Below are positions 34,733 to 43,698 of a DNA stretch of 63,870 nt, one piece after another. Numbering within the stretch: position 1 is the stretch's first letter; every line of letters starts with the position of its first letter. Origin of the DNA: an uncultured Oscillospiraceae bacterium (GTDB lineage: Bacteria; Bacillota; Clostridia; Oscillospirales; Acutalibacteraceae); the NCBI GenBank assembly GCA_900546265.1, contig URCA01000018.1, forward strand, positions 1-63,870, given 5' to 3'. Both the position numbers and the translations under genes were made by a program. Under the pieces are notes generated by a model that ran no database searches, had not been told where the DNA came from, and saw only the letters and a list, made by a program, of their open reading frames with translations.

Positions 34733-36097
34733 ATGGAAGCGACAATTCCAAAACCTGCGGTCCGGCAGGCGATGAGCAATGAGGACGCCCGACGCCGCCG
34801 GCTGCTGCAGCGCCGGGTGTGCGCTGTCGTGCTGGCGGGCGTCTCGGCGCTGCTGATCGCGCTGTTCTTCCTGCCCTATGTGACCTTTGAACTCAGCAAG
34901 GTGACCTACCAGTTCACCTCGCTGCAGCTGGTCACCAGCTTCATGACCGTGAAAGGCACGGCGGTCTCCATGTCCCTGATCACCAAGGCGGCGGCTGTGC
35001 TGCCTCTGCTGCTGGCGGCGGCAGGGGGCGTTCTGATATGGCTGCGCAAGCCGGTGGCGGCGGCGGTCTGCTACATCCTCGTCGCCCTGTGCGCCCTGAC
35101 GGCCATGATGTCGATTAACGCCATGTCCAGCCAGTTCGTGGATATCGGGGTGGGCAGCATTCATATCGGCTTTCACTTCCCCCTGGCCGTCCAGCTGGGG
35201 GCGGGGATCCTGGCCGCCATGCTGGCCATGTGGACAAAAGGCGGGGAAAAGCTGGCCGAATCGGTGTTTCTGGTGTTCGCCTGCATGTCGGTGGGGTCGG
35301 TGGCCATCATCACCATCTACATGATCACCGTGGGCGCGCCGGCCATCGGGGAAATCGGGCTGGGGAATTTCCTGTTCGGCACCGAATGGAGCCCCGGAGC
35401 CGGCAAATACGGCATCTGGCACATGATCCTGGCCTCCTTCGCCGGGATGTTCGGCGCGATTGTTATCGGGGTGCCCATCGGCCTGCTGACCGCCGTGTTC
35501 CTGGCCGAGCTGGCGCCCCGCCGGCTGGCCAATCTGGTGCGTCCGGCCATTGAGCTGCTGGCCGGTATTCCGTCGGTCATCTACGGCTTTTTCGGTATGA
35601 TGGTGCTGGTGCCTTTCCTGCGCCGCGTTTTTCCCGGCACGGTGGGGGACAGCCTGCTGGCCATGATTCTCATCCTGGCGGTGATGGTGCTTCCCACCAT
35701 CATCAGCGTGTCGGAAACCGCCCTGCGGGCCGTGCCGGTCGCGTATAAAGAGGCGTCCCTGGCCCTCGGCAACACCCATATCGGCACCATTTTCAAGGTG
35801 ATGGTGCCGGCGGCGAAATCGGGTATCCTGGCCGGGGTGATCCTCGGGGTGGGCCGTGCCATCGGCGAGGCCATGGCGGTGGTCATGGTCTGCGGAAACA
35901 TGGCGAATTTCCCCAAGCTTTTGGGCACCGTGCGCCCTCTGACCACCGGCATCGTGCTGGAGATGGGCTATTCCTCCGGCCTGCACCGGCAGGCGCTTTT
36001 CAGCATCGGTCTGGTGCTGTTTGTCTTTATTATGATCGTCAACATTTCCTTTACCATAGTTTCCAGGCGGGGGGTGAAAATCGATGGCAAAGAGTGA
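34733..36097 (+). CDS. pstC: Phosphate ABC transporter permease PstC with N-terminal extension
   Basis: 454 aa counted from ATG 34733; ATG 34721 lies one base after the ribosome site, and a later ATG is also possible. Residues from about 170 form normal PstC (six helices, with GVPIGLLTAVFLAELAP and the EAA loop EASLALGNTHIGTIFKVMVPAA). The first about 165 residues are extra: four predicted helices (about 24-45, 80-102, 108-131, 146-164) that usual PstC proteins of about 300 aa lack. The function of this part is unknown. Confidence 0.9.
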   Translation: MEATIPKPAVRQAMSNEDARRRRLLQRRVCAVVLAGVSALLIALFFLPYVTFELSKVTYQFTSLQLVTSFMTVKGTAVSMSLITKAAAVLPLLLAAAGGVLIWLRKPVAAAVCYILVALCALTAMMSINAMSSQFVDIGVGSIHIGFHFPLAVQLGAGILAAMLAMWTKGGEKLAESVFLVFACMSVGSVAIITIYMITVGAPAIGEIGLGNFLFGTEWSPGAGKYGIWHMILASFAGMFGAIVIGVPIGLLTAVFLAELAPRRLANLVRPAIELLAGIPSVIYGFFGMMVLVPFLRRVFPGTVGDSLLAMILILAVMVLPTIISVSETALRAVPVAYKEASLALGNTHIGTIFKVMVPAAKSGILAGVILGVGRAIGEAMAVVMVCGNMANFPKLLGTVRPLTTGIVLEMGYSSGLHRQALFSIGLVLFVFIMIVNISFTIVSRRGVKIDGKE

Positions 36098-36974
36098 GAC
36101 GGGCGGGACGCTGTCCCTGTACCGCAAAACGCGCCGGCCGGGCGACAAGGCGCTGGCCTTCTGCATCTATCTGGCGGCGGCGCTGACGGTCTGTATCCTG
36201 GTGGGCATTATCGGATACATTCTGGTCAAGGGCGTGCCTCACATCTCCTGGTCCTTCCTGTCCACCTCCTTTTCGGCGCTGGACGAGGGGCGAAACGGGA
36301 TTCTGCCCATGATCATCAACACCCTGTATATCGTGGTGATCACCCTGCTCATCGTCACCCCCATCGGCATCGCCTCCGCCATCTATCTGACCCAGTACGC
36401 CCGGCAGGGCAAGCTGGTGAAAACCATCCGCTTCACCACGGAGGTGCTCTCCGGCGTGCCCTCCATCGTGTTCGGCCTGTTCGGCTACACGGTGTTCTGC
36501 GTGATGATGGGCATGGGTTACTCGATACTGGCCGGCTGTCTGACCATGACCATCTGCATCCTGCCCACCATCGTGCGTACCACCGAGGAATCCCTGCTGG
36601 CCGTTCCCGAAAGCTACAAGGAGGGCGCCCTGGCGCTGGGAGCGGGGAAGACGCGGGTGGTGCTGGGCATGGTGCTCCCCTGCGCCATGCCGGGCATCCT
36701 GACGGCTGTCATCCTGGGCATGGGCCGCATCGTCGGCGAGTCGGCCGCCCTGCTGTTTACCTCGGGCATCGCCACCAACATGCCGGACGGCGTGCTGTCT
36801 CACGTGATGAGCAGCGGACGCACCCTGACGCTTCACCTCTACCAAACCGCCACCGAGGCCACCGATCCCGCGGCGTTCCAGATAGCCTACGCCACGGCGG
36901 CGGTGCTGCTGATTCTGGTGTTCATACTCAACCGGCTGGCAGGCCTTCTGTCCCGGGTACTCAGGAAAGGATAA
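36084..36974 (+). CDS. pstA: Phosphate ABC transporter permease PstA
   Basis: 296 aa, six membrane helices, with the EAA-type loop KEGALALGAGKTRVVLGMVLP and the conserved FGLFGYTVF. It pairs with PstC as channel. The start overlaps the end of pstC by 14 bases and has GGGGGGTG upstream, which suggests translational coupling. Confidence 0.95.
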   Translation: MAKSETGGTLSLYRKTRRPGDKALAFCIYLAAALTVCILVGIIGYILVKGVPHISWSFLSTSFSALDEGRNGILPMIINTLYIVVITLLIVTPIGIASAIYLTQYARQGKLVKTIRFTTEVLSGVPSIVFGLFGYTVFCVMMGMGYSILAGCLTMTICILPTIVRTTEESLLAVPESYKEGALALGAGKTRVVLGMVLPCAMPGILTAVILGMGRIVGESAALLFTSGIATNMPDGVLSHVMSSGRTLTLHLYQTATEATDPAAFQIAYATAAVLLILVFILNRLAGLLSRVLRKG

Positions 36975-36981
36975 GCCGCCT

Positions 36982-37737
36982 ATGAAAACGAAAATCGCGC
37001 TGGACAGCCTGCATCTCTTTTACGGGAATTTCCAGGCGCTCAAGGGCATCACCATGGATATTGCCGAGAACCAAATCACCGCGTTCATCGGCCCCTCCGG
37101 CTGCGGCAAGTCCACCTGCATCAAAACCCTCAACCGGATGAACGATCTGGTGGCGGGCTGCCGGATCACCGGCAAGGTGAGCATCGACGGGGAGGACATC
37201 TACGATCCCCGCACCGACGTCACCCTGCTGCGCAAGCGGGCGGGCATGGTGTTCCAGAAGCCCAACCCCTTCCCCATGAGCATCTACGACAACATCGCCT
37301 ACGGGCCCCGGGTGCACGGGGTGCGGAATAAGCGTCAGCTCGATGAGGTGGTGGAAAAATCCCTGCGGGGCGCGGCCCTGTGGGATGAGGTGAAGGATCG
37401 ATTGAAAAGCTCGGCCCTGGGCATGTCCGGCGGGCAGCAGCAGCGGCTGTGCATCGCGAGGGCCTTGGCCGTGGAGCCGGACATCCTGCTCATGGACGAG
37501 CCGACCTCCGCTCTGGACCCGATTTCCACCCTGAAGGTCGAGGATCTCATGCAGGAGCTGAAAAAATCCTACACGGTGGTCATCGTCACCCACAACATGC
37601 AGCAGGCCGGCCGCATCGCGGATAAAACCGCCTTTTTTCTGATGGGCGAGCTGGTGGAGTTCGACGACACCGTGACCATGTTCAACACCCCCCGGGACAA
37701 GCGCACCGAGGATTACATCACCGGCCGGTTCGGCTGA
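36982..37737 (+). CDS. pstB: Phosphate ABC transporter ATP-binding protein
   Basis: 251 aa. Walker A GPSGCGKST (about 36-44), PstB-typical KTLNRMNDLV, VFQKPNPFPMSIYDN, signature MSGGQQQRLCIARA, Walker B LLMDEPTSALDP and switch VTHNMQQAGR. It powers PstCA. Seven bases after pstA. Confidence 0.97.
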   Translation: MKTKIALDSLHLFYGNFQALKGITMDIAENQITAFIGPSGCGKSTCIKTLNRMNDLVAGCRITGKVSIDGEDIYDPRTDVTLLRKRAGMVFQKPNPFPMSIYDNIAYGPRVHGVRNKRQLDEVVEKSLRGAALWDEVKDRLKSSALGMSGGQQQRLCIARALAVEPDILLMDEPTSALDPISTLKVEDLMQELKKSYTVVIVTHNMQQAGRIADKTAFFLMGELVEFDDTVTMFNTPRDKRTEDYITGRFG

Positions 37738-37760
37738 CAGAGGAAAGGACGATTCAACCC

Positions 37761-38432
37761 ATGCCGAGAAATGTATTCGACGAGGAGCTGGCGCGGCTGA
37801 ACGCCGATCTGGCCGAGATGGGCCGGCGCATCGACAGCATCATGCAGGGCACCATCCGCACCCTGAAAAATATGGACGTGGCCATGGCCAAGAGCATTTT
37901 TCAGAAGGACGTCGAGATCAACACCATGGAAAAAAGCATCGAGCAGAGCTGTATGAACCTGCTGGCCCTGCAGCAGCCCCTGGCCCGGGATCTGCGGGTG
38001 ATCACCGCCACCCTGAAGGTCATTACCGACATGGAGCGGATTTCCGACCAGTGCGCGGACATCTGCGAAATTCTCGCCACGGTGGCGGGAATATCGGTCA
38101 TGAATACCTCCCCGCGGATGATTCAGATGTTCGAGAAGGCCCGGGAAATGGTCGCCGGGGCGGTGGATGCCTATATCCGCCGAGACAGTGGGGCGGCCGC
38201 GGCCATCTGCGAAGCGGACGATGAAGTCGACGCCCTGTTTTCTTCCACGGTGCTGGAGTTGTGCAGCCAGATTTCCCGGGACAGCGCCGCCGTGCCGGAG
38301 CATGTGGATTTCATGTTCATCGCCAAATATATCGAACGCATGGCGGATCACGCCACCAATATCGCGGAATGGGCGATTTTCATCGACACCGGCGTGCATC
38401 CCAACCTCAACGATACCCAGGCCGGCAAGTAA
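37761..38432 (+). CDS. phoU: Phosphate signalling regulator PhoU
   Basis: 223 aa, two three-helix repeats (each with an E/DxxxD metal motif; DMERISDQCADICE at about 93-106 and YIERMADHATNIAEW at about 192-206). PhoU links Pst transport state to the PhoR kinase. The start follows AGGAAAGGA. Confidence 0.95.
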   Translation: MPRNVFDEELARLNADLAEMGRRIDSIMQGTIRTLKNMDVAMAKSIFQKDVEINTMEKSIEQSCMNLLALQQPLARDLRVITATLKVITDMERISDQCADICEILATVAGISVMNTSPRMIQMFEKAREMVAGAVDAYIRRDSGAAAAICEADDEVDALFSSTVLELCSQISRDSAAVPEHVDFMFIAKYIERMADHATNIAEWAIFIDTGVHPNLNDTQAGK

Positions 38433-38520
38433 CCGGTAGACAAGGGCGATGATTGCCGGTATAATGGAAAAACAAGGGCGTCCGTCCCGGGGACGGACGA
38501 TGGAAAGGCTGGTCGAACCT

Positions 38521-39219
38521 ATGGCATTGGTCTATATCGTGGACGATGAACCCCACATCCGGCGGCTGGCGGCCATCGGGCTGAAGGATGCCGGCTTCGA
38601 AACGGCGGAATTTTCCGACGGGTCGGTTCTGCTTCACGCGGTGCAGCAAAAGCAGCCCGACGCCGTGCTGCTGGACTGGATGATGCCGGGGCAGGACGGT
38701 CTCGCGGTGCTGCGCGCCATGCGGGAGAATTCGGTCACCCGGCCGATCCCGATTATCATGATGACCGCCCGGGCCGACGAGGTGGATCGGGTGCTTGGGC
38801 TGGAGCTGGGAGCGGACGATTACGTCACCAAGCCGTTCAGCGTCAAGGAGCTGGCCGCCCGGGTGCGGGCCGTCATCCGGCGGCAGGAATACCTGGCCGC
38901 GCCGGACAGCCAGACGCTGACCGTCTGCGGTATCTCCATCGACGCGTCCCGCCGCCATGTTCTTAAGAACGGGGAACCGGTGGAACTGACCCAGCGGGAG
39001 TTCGATCTGCTGTACACCCTGATGAAAACCCCCGGACGGGTCTACACCCGGGAGATGCTGCTGGACACCGTATGGAAGGTGGACTTTTTCGGTGACACCC
39101 GGACGGTGGACGTGCATGTCCGGTATCTGCGGCAGAAGCTGGAGGACGAACCGGATCACCCCAAACGGATTCTCACGGTGCGGGGCGTCGGCTACCGCTT
39201 CGCCGAGGAAGAATCCTGA
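38521..39219 (+). CDS. phoB: Phosphate response regulator, OmpR/PhoB family
   Basis: 232 aa. Receiver domain with Asp8/Asp9, phospho-acceptor Asp52 (LLDWMMPG) and Lys103-region (VTKPFS); winged-helix output domain (about 130-230) ending RTVDVHVRYLRQKLEDEP and TVRGVGYRF. Start ATG 38521 (MALVYIVDDE). It should bind the Pho box at 33684. Called PhoB by context; the Gram-positive name PhoP would also fit. Confidence 0.93.
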   Translation: MALVYIVDDEPHIRRLAAIGLKDAGFETAEFSDGSVLLHAVQQKQPDAVLLDWMMPGQDGLAVLRAMRENSVTRPIPIIMMTARADEVDRVLGLELGADDYVTKPFSVKELAARVRAVIRRQEYLAAPDSQTLTVCGISIDASRRHVLKNGEPVELTQREFDLLYTLMKTPGRVYTREMLLDTVWKVDFFGDTRTVDVHVRYLRQKLEDEPDHPKRILTVRGVGYRFAEEES

Positions 39220-39278
39220 TGCCCCGCCCCCGACGCACTGCGCCCGGGGGCCTGTTTGTTTGAAGGAGGGAAATTGGC

Positions 39279-40997
39279 ATGCGCAAGCGGTTTTTCCGGG
39301 CCGCCACCCTGTCCATCGCCGTGGGACTGGTCATCGCTTTCCTGTTCGCCGTGCCGCTGATGGAGCAGATTTATACCGATGAAACCCAGCAGAGACTGGA
39401 AACCGCCCTGTCCCTGGCCGAGGGCTATGCGACGGCGGACGGCTATCAGGCGCTGGCCGAGCGAGTCGGCAGCCGGGCGGAGGGGCTGCGGTTTTCAGTC
39501 ATCGGGCTGGACGGCGCCGTGCTGGGGGACAGCATGGCCGATCCCGCCCGGATGGGCAATCACAGCGAGCGGCCGGAGGTTTCTCACGCCCTGGCCACGG
39601 GAGCCGGCCGGGATATCCGGAGAAGCGAGACCACCGGCGAGCGGCAGATGTACGTGGCCCGGAAGGTGACCGCCGGCAGCGGGGAGACGATGATTTACCG
39701 CACCGCCCTGCCGCTGACCCAGTTCGGCAACGTGCCGCTGATGCTGTGGGGCTGCGCGGCCATCGGCATCTTCATGGGGCTGATTGTGGCGCTGTTCAGT
39801 GCCAATTATTCCGCCGGCCGGGTGGTGGAACCGCTGCAGGAGCTGACCAAAGCCGCCCGATCCATCTCGGCGGGGGACATCCCCGTCCGGGTGGAGAACG
39901 CCCCGGACGAAATGGGCGAGCTGTCCGGCGCTTTTAACCGCATGTCGGAACGGCTGGCCGCCGCCTATCAAAAGCTGGAGCAGAGCAACAGCCAGCTCGC
40001 CGGCATCCTGCAGGGGATGAACGACGGGGTCGTGGCCGTGGACGGGCAGGGGCGCATCGCCCTGATGACCGATCGGGCTCGGGAGCTGCTGGGCTCCTAT
40101 GCCGGCGTTTCCCGCCGCCTGGCCGACTGCGGCACCCATTATCTGGCTGTGCAGGCCATGCTGGATAGGGTGATGGCCGGGGAGAAGCCGTTCACCGAAA
40201 CCCTGACCCTGGCGGCCCCGACCGAGCGGATACTGGAAATTTACGCCGCCCGGGTGGAAGGAGACGCCTCCGGTGGAGCGCTGGCGGTGATTTCCGACGT
40301 GACCCGGCTGCGTAAGCTGGAGATCATGCGCAGCGAGTTTGTGGCCAATGTCACCCACGAGCTGAAGACGCCGCTGACCTCCATCCGCGGGTACATCGAG
40401 CTGCTCAAATCGGAGGAGCGGGATCGGCAGACCGCCCTGTCCTTCTATGAAATCATCGAAATCGAGGCGGAGCGGCTGCAGAAGCTGACCGACGATTTGC
40501 TGCAGCTGTCCGACATCGAGCATGGCGGCGGCGAGGCGGAGGTCGTCCCCGTCCCTCTGGAGGAGGTGGTGGATCGAGTGATCGCCACCCTGCGGCCCGA
40601 GGCGGAAGCCCGGAACATCGCCCTGCATCCCTTCATCGAGCCGGGGCTCCAGGTCTGCGCCCAGTCCGGCCGGCTGTATCAGCTGATCAAAAACCTGATG
40701 GAAAACGCCGTGAAATACAACCGGGACGGCGGGGCCGTCAACCTGTCCGCCGCTGTGGAGCGGGGGGTGGCGGTTATCCGGGTGCACGACACCGGCATCG
40801 GTATTCCGCCGGAGCACCTGGAACGGATTTTTGAACGGTTCTACCGGGTGGACAAGGGCCGCTCTCGGGAGCTGGGGGGCACCGGGCTTGGGCTGTCCAT
40901 CGTCAAACATATCGTCAGCCTCTACGGCGGCGACGTGAGGGTGGACAGCGCTGTCGGCGTCGGCACCACCTTCACGGTCCGTCTGCCCTGCCGGTAA
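39279..40997 (+). CDS. phoR: Phosphate sensor histidine kinase
   Basis: 572 aa. Helix 1 (about 8-30), extracellular region, helix 2 (about 153-175), HAMP (about 178-230), PAS (about 240-345), HisKA with His360 (FVANVTHELKTPL), and HATPase with NLMENAVKYN, DTGIGIPPEHL and GGTGLGLSIVKHIV. It should phosphorylate PhoB when phosphate is low. The start follows GGAGGG. A terminator follows the gene. Confidence 0.95.
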   Translation: MRKRFFRAATLSIAVGLVIAFLFAVPLMEQIYTDETQQRLETALSLAEGYATADGYQALAERVGSRAEGLRFSVIGLDGAVLGDSMADPARMGNHSERPEVSHALATGAGRDIRRSETTGERQMYVARKVTAGSGETMIYRTALPLTQFGNVPLMLWGCAAIGIFMGLIVALFSANYSAGRVVEPLQELTKAARSISAGDIPVRVENAPDEMGELSGAFNRMSERLAAAYQKLEQSNSQLAGILQGMNDGVVAVDGQGRIALMTDRARELLGSYAGVSRRLADCGTHYLAVQAMLDRVMAGEKPFTETLTLAAPTERILEIYAARVEGDASGGALAVISDVTRLRKLEIMRSEFVANVTHELKTPLTSIRGYIELLKSEERDRQTALSFYEIIEIEAERLQKLTDDLLQLSDIEHGGGEAEVVPVPLEEVVDRVIATLRPEAEARNIALHPFIEPGLQVCAQSGRLYQLIKNLMENAVKYNRDGGAVNLSAAVERGVAVIRVHDTGIGIPPEHLERIFERFYRVDKGRSRELGGTGLGLSIVKHIVSLYGGDVRVDSAVGVGTTFTVRLPCR

Positions 40998-41009
40998 ACG
41001 GCGTCACGC

Positions 41010-41051
41010 AGGCCCCGGATCCCGCGGCTGCAGGGAACCGGGGCCTTTTTG
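41010..41051 (+). terminator. Terminator after phoR
   Basis: Outer stem GGCCCCGG / CCGGGGCC with inner CCC/GGG pairing, followed by five T. Confidence 0.8.
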
Positions 41052-41113
41052 CCGGAATTTCCTCCAAACTGGGGAGGCGGGCCGCTGGAAATTGCACAAT
41101 TGCGCTATACACC

Positions 41114-41142
41114 TTGCAAAACGGCGAATGGTGCGGTATAAT
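41114..41142 (+). promoter_or_regulatory. Promoter P1 upstream of livJ
   Basis: TTGCAA (41114-41119), 17-bp spacer, TATAAT (41137-41142), 260 bp before livJ. The transcript would begin with the hairpin string at 41149-41260. Confidence 0.75.
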
Positions 41143-41148
41143 AACCTC

Positions 41149-41260
41149 ACGCCGTAAGCGGAAATCCAAGATTTCCGACGGCTGGGAGAACATTGAACCA
41201 CTCCGGAACGGACAAAGCCGTTCCGGACTAAGGAGGGCGGCGCTCCGCGCGCCGCTTTGT
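41149..41260 (+). ncRNA. Candidate small RNA or leader RNA
   Basis: Three hairpins follow P1. First, GCCGT/ACGGC (41151-41155 with 41178-41182) encloses GGAAATC-CAA-GATTTCC (41160-41176). Second is a perfect 10-bp stem TCCGGAACGG/CCGTTCCGGA (41202-41227). Third is a GC-rich stem GCGGCG/CGCCGC (41237-41255) followed by TTTGTGG, a possible weak terminator. No ORF is evident. It does not match a riboswitch I know. It may be a free sRNA or an attenuator of the liv operon. Confidence 0.45.
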
Positions 41261-41309
41261 GGTATAATACAAAAAATGAGGCCGGCCGCTTGAAAACGCC
41301 AATTGGCTC

Positions 41310-41339
41310 TTGCAATCCCCCGGTCTCTTCGCGTATAAT
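41310..41339 (+). promoter_or_regulatory. Promoter P2 directly upstream of livJ
   Basis: TTGCAA (41310-41315), 18-bp spacer, TATAAT (41334-41339). A further TATAAT at 41263-41268 lacks a -35. Confidence 0.72.
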
Positions 41340-41401
41340 AAAAGAACCGATGCCGCGCGGCCGGAGGGGCGGCGCGCAACAGAAGATTTGGAGGGTATTG
41401 T

Positions 41402-42571
41402 ATGAAAAAAACGAAGCTTTTATCGTTTGTTTTGGCGGCAGCCATGCTGGCGATCCCGTTGGCCGGTTGCTCCCAGGACGAGGGCGCCGACGGCGGCAAG
41501 GAGACAATCAAAATCGGCGGCCTGGCGCCTCTGAGCGGCGATGTGTCCCAGTATGGCGTCGCCGTGAACAACGCGGTGAAGATGGCTGTGGAGGACATCA
41601 ATGCCAAGGGCGGCATTCTCGGCGGCCGTAAAATCGAGTACATTGTCACCGACGAGAAGGGCGATTCTACCGAAGCGGTCAATGCGTACAACGCCCTGAT
41701 GGATCAGGAAATCGTGGCCCTCATCGGCGACGTAACCTCCAAGCCCTGCAAGGCCGTGGCGGCCAAGGCGGCGGCGGACAATATGCCTATGCTGACCCCC
41801 TCCGGCACCGACGCCGATATCACCAAGGCCGGGAAAAACGTGTTCCGCGCCTGCTTCATCGATCCGTATCAGGGCCAGCTGATGGCCAACTACGCGGCCA
41901 AAAAGCTGAACGCCAAGACCGCCGCCATCCTGTACGACAGCGGCGATCCTTATTCCACCGGCATTGCCGATGCTTTTGAGGAAGCGGCCAAAAAGGAAGG
42001 CATGGAAGTCACCAACAAGGAGGGCTATGCCTCCAAGAGCACCGACTTCAAGACCCAGCTCACCAAAATCAAGGGCAAAAACCCCGACGTGCTGCTGATC
42101 CCCGTGTATTACGGCGACGTGGCGCTGATTGTCGACCAGATTCAGCAGCAGGGCATCACCTCCAAGCTGCTGGGTGCCGACGGCTGGGACGGCGTGGCCA
42201 GCGAGGTGGCCAAGAAATCCGACGATATCAAAAAGCTGCTGAACAACGCCTATTTCTGCAGCCAGTATTCGGCTTCTTCCACAGATCCGGATCTCCAGGC
42301 GTTTTTGACCAAGTATAAAGAGAAAAACGGCAAGGAAGCCAACATGTTCGCCGTTCTGGGCTACGACTCCATGCAGATCATGGCCGCGGCCATCGATAAG
42401 GCCGGCTCCACCGATTCGGACAAAATCATCGAGGCGCTGAAGGCCACCGAGTACAAGGGCCTGACCGGCACCACGAAATTCGACGATCAGCGCAACCCGG
42501 TGCGGGAAGCGGTTATCACCAGCTTTGATAACGGCGCCTATAAGGTGATTGAAAGCTATTCGATGCAGTAA
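41402..42571 (+). CDS. livJ: Branched-chain amino-acid ABC transporter substrate-binding lipoprotein
   Basis: 389 aa. Lipobox PLAGC (Cys23). Type I periplasmic-binding fold, with IKIGGLAPLSGDVSQYGVA-like N-terminus, AVEDINAKGGILGG (about 60-73), LYDSGDPYSTG and LGYDSMQIMAAAI. It binds Leu/Ile/Val or a related amino acid for LivHMGF. The start follows GGAGGG. Expression seems to come from P1 and/or P2. Confidence 0.93.
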   Translation: MKKTKLLSFVLAAAMLAIPLAGCSQDEGADGGKETIKIGGLAPLSGDVSQYGVAVNNAVKMAVEDINAKGGILGGRKIEYIVTDEKGDSTEAVNAYNALMDQEIVALIGDVTSKPCKAVAAKAAADNMPMLTPSGTDADITKAGKNVFRACFIDPYQGQLMANYAAKKLNAKTAAILYDSGDPYSTGIADAFEEAAKKEGMEVTNKEGYASKSTDFKTQLTKIKGKNPDVLLIPVYYGDVALIVDQIQQQGITSKLLGADGWDGVASEVAKKSDDIKKLLNNAYFCSQYSASSTDPDLQAFLTKYKEKNGKEANMFAVLGYDSMQIMAAAIDKAGSTDSDKIIEALKATEYKGLTGTTKFDDQRNPVREAVITSFDNGAYKVIESYSMQ

Positions 42572-42692
42572 CGGCAGGAAACCGCCAAACGGAAGGGTCT
42601 TTTGCACAATGCGAATATACGAGAGACCGAGAAAAAGCGCGGTTTTGCGTCTGCAAAGGCGCAAAATACGGACCATGCTCCATGTGCCCACC

Positions 42693-42761
42693 GGCATAAC
42701 GCTCGCGTTATGCCCGCGGTTTTTCAGGGGTGCTGCAAAATTTGTTGTTTTGCAGCACCCC
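42693..42761 (+). promoter_or_regulatory. Two hairpins between livJ and livH
   Basis: GGCATAACG/CGTTATGCC (42693-42714, followed by a GC base step and TTTTT) and GGGGTGCTGCAAAA/TTTTGCAGCACCCC (42727-42761, perfect 14 bp). They probably reduce read-through or protect the livJ part of the mRNA so that more LivJ than permease is made. Confidence 0.65.
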
Positions 42762-42814
42762 CTTTCCGGTTGTATAGGGGCGGCGAGTATGATTGGAAGT
42801 TGGAAGGTGCGGCA

Positions 42815-43696
42815 ATGAATTTTATCACACAGTTGCTAAACGGCCTGGGATTGGGCAGTATATACGCGCTGGTGGCATTGGGATACAGCATGGTGTACGG
42901 CATCGTACAGCTGATAAACTTTGCCCATGGCGACATCATCATGGTGGGCGGCTATATGGTCTACCTGGCCATGGCGACGGCGGGACTGCCCATTTGGCTG
43001 GCCCTTCCCTTCTCCATCCTGGTCTGTGCGCTGGCGGGGCTCATCATTCAGCGAGTGGCCTACCGCCGGCTGCTGGTACATAACGCGGCGCGGATCTCCC
43101 TGCTGATTACCGCCCTGGGGGTCAGCATTTTCCTGCAGAATCTGTTTATGCTGCTCTTTACCCCCGACCCCAAGACCATGCCCACCCTGTTCGGCGCACG
43201 GCCGGTGGATTTCGGCGGCATCACCTTGACGTCGGACACCCTGATCAACATCGTGGTGTCGGTGCTGCTGATGGTCGGGCTGCAGCTGCTGGTCCGCAAG
43301 ACCAAAATCGGCAAGGCCATGCAGGCCACCTCCGAGGACACCGGCGCGGCCAAGCTGATGGGCATCAACACCAATTCTGTGGTGGCCTTCACCTTTGCCA
43401 TCGGCTCCGCCCTGGCGGCGGTGGGCGCCATTCTGTACTGCAACTCCTACCCGCAGATTAAGCCCGACATGGGCAACCTGCTGGGGTTGAAGGCCTTCGT
43501 GGCCGCGGTTCTGGGCGGCATCGGCTCCATTCCGGGCGCCATGCTGGGCGGCTACGTGCTGGGCGTGGTGGAGAGCCTGACCAAGGCGTATATCAGCACG
43601 ACCATCACCGATGCGGTGGTGTTCGCGATTCTTATCCTGGTTCTCCTGGTCAAGCCCACCGGCCTGCTGGGCAAAAACAGAAAGGAGAAGGTGTGA
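42815..43696 (+). CDS. livH: Branched-chain amino-acid ABC permease LivH
   Basis: 293 aa, eight or so helices, LivH-type GLGLGSIYALVALGYSMVYG start and GLKAFVAAVLGGIGSIPGAMLGG near the C-terminus. Start ATG 42815 follows GGAAGGTG. Its TGA overlaps the GTG/ATG region of livM. Confidence 0.95.
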   Translation: MNFITQLLNGLGLGSIYALVALGYSMVYGIVQLINFAHGDIIMVGGYMVYLAMATAGLPIWLALPFSILVCALAGLIIQRVAYRRLLVHNAARISLLITALGVSIFLQNLFMLLFTPDPKTMPTLFGARPVDFGGITLTSDTLINIVVSVLLMVGLQLLVRKTKIGKAMQATSEDTGAAKLMGINTNSVVAFTFAIGSALAAVGAILYCNSYPQIKPDMGNLLGLKAFVAAVLGGIGSIPGAMLGGYVLGVVESLTKAYISTTITDAVVFAILILVLLVKPTGLLGKNRKEKV

Positions 43697-43698
43697 GC

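Noticed and set aside
33695..36166. Minus-strand open frame of 823 codons
   Set aside because: Antisense shadow of pstS and pstC.
41149..41260. T-box or known riboswitch in front of liv
   Set aside because: No T-box core (AGGGTGG type) and no recognised ligand-binding motif; left as candidate RNA.
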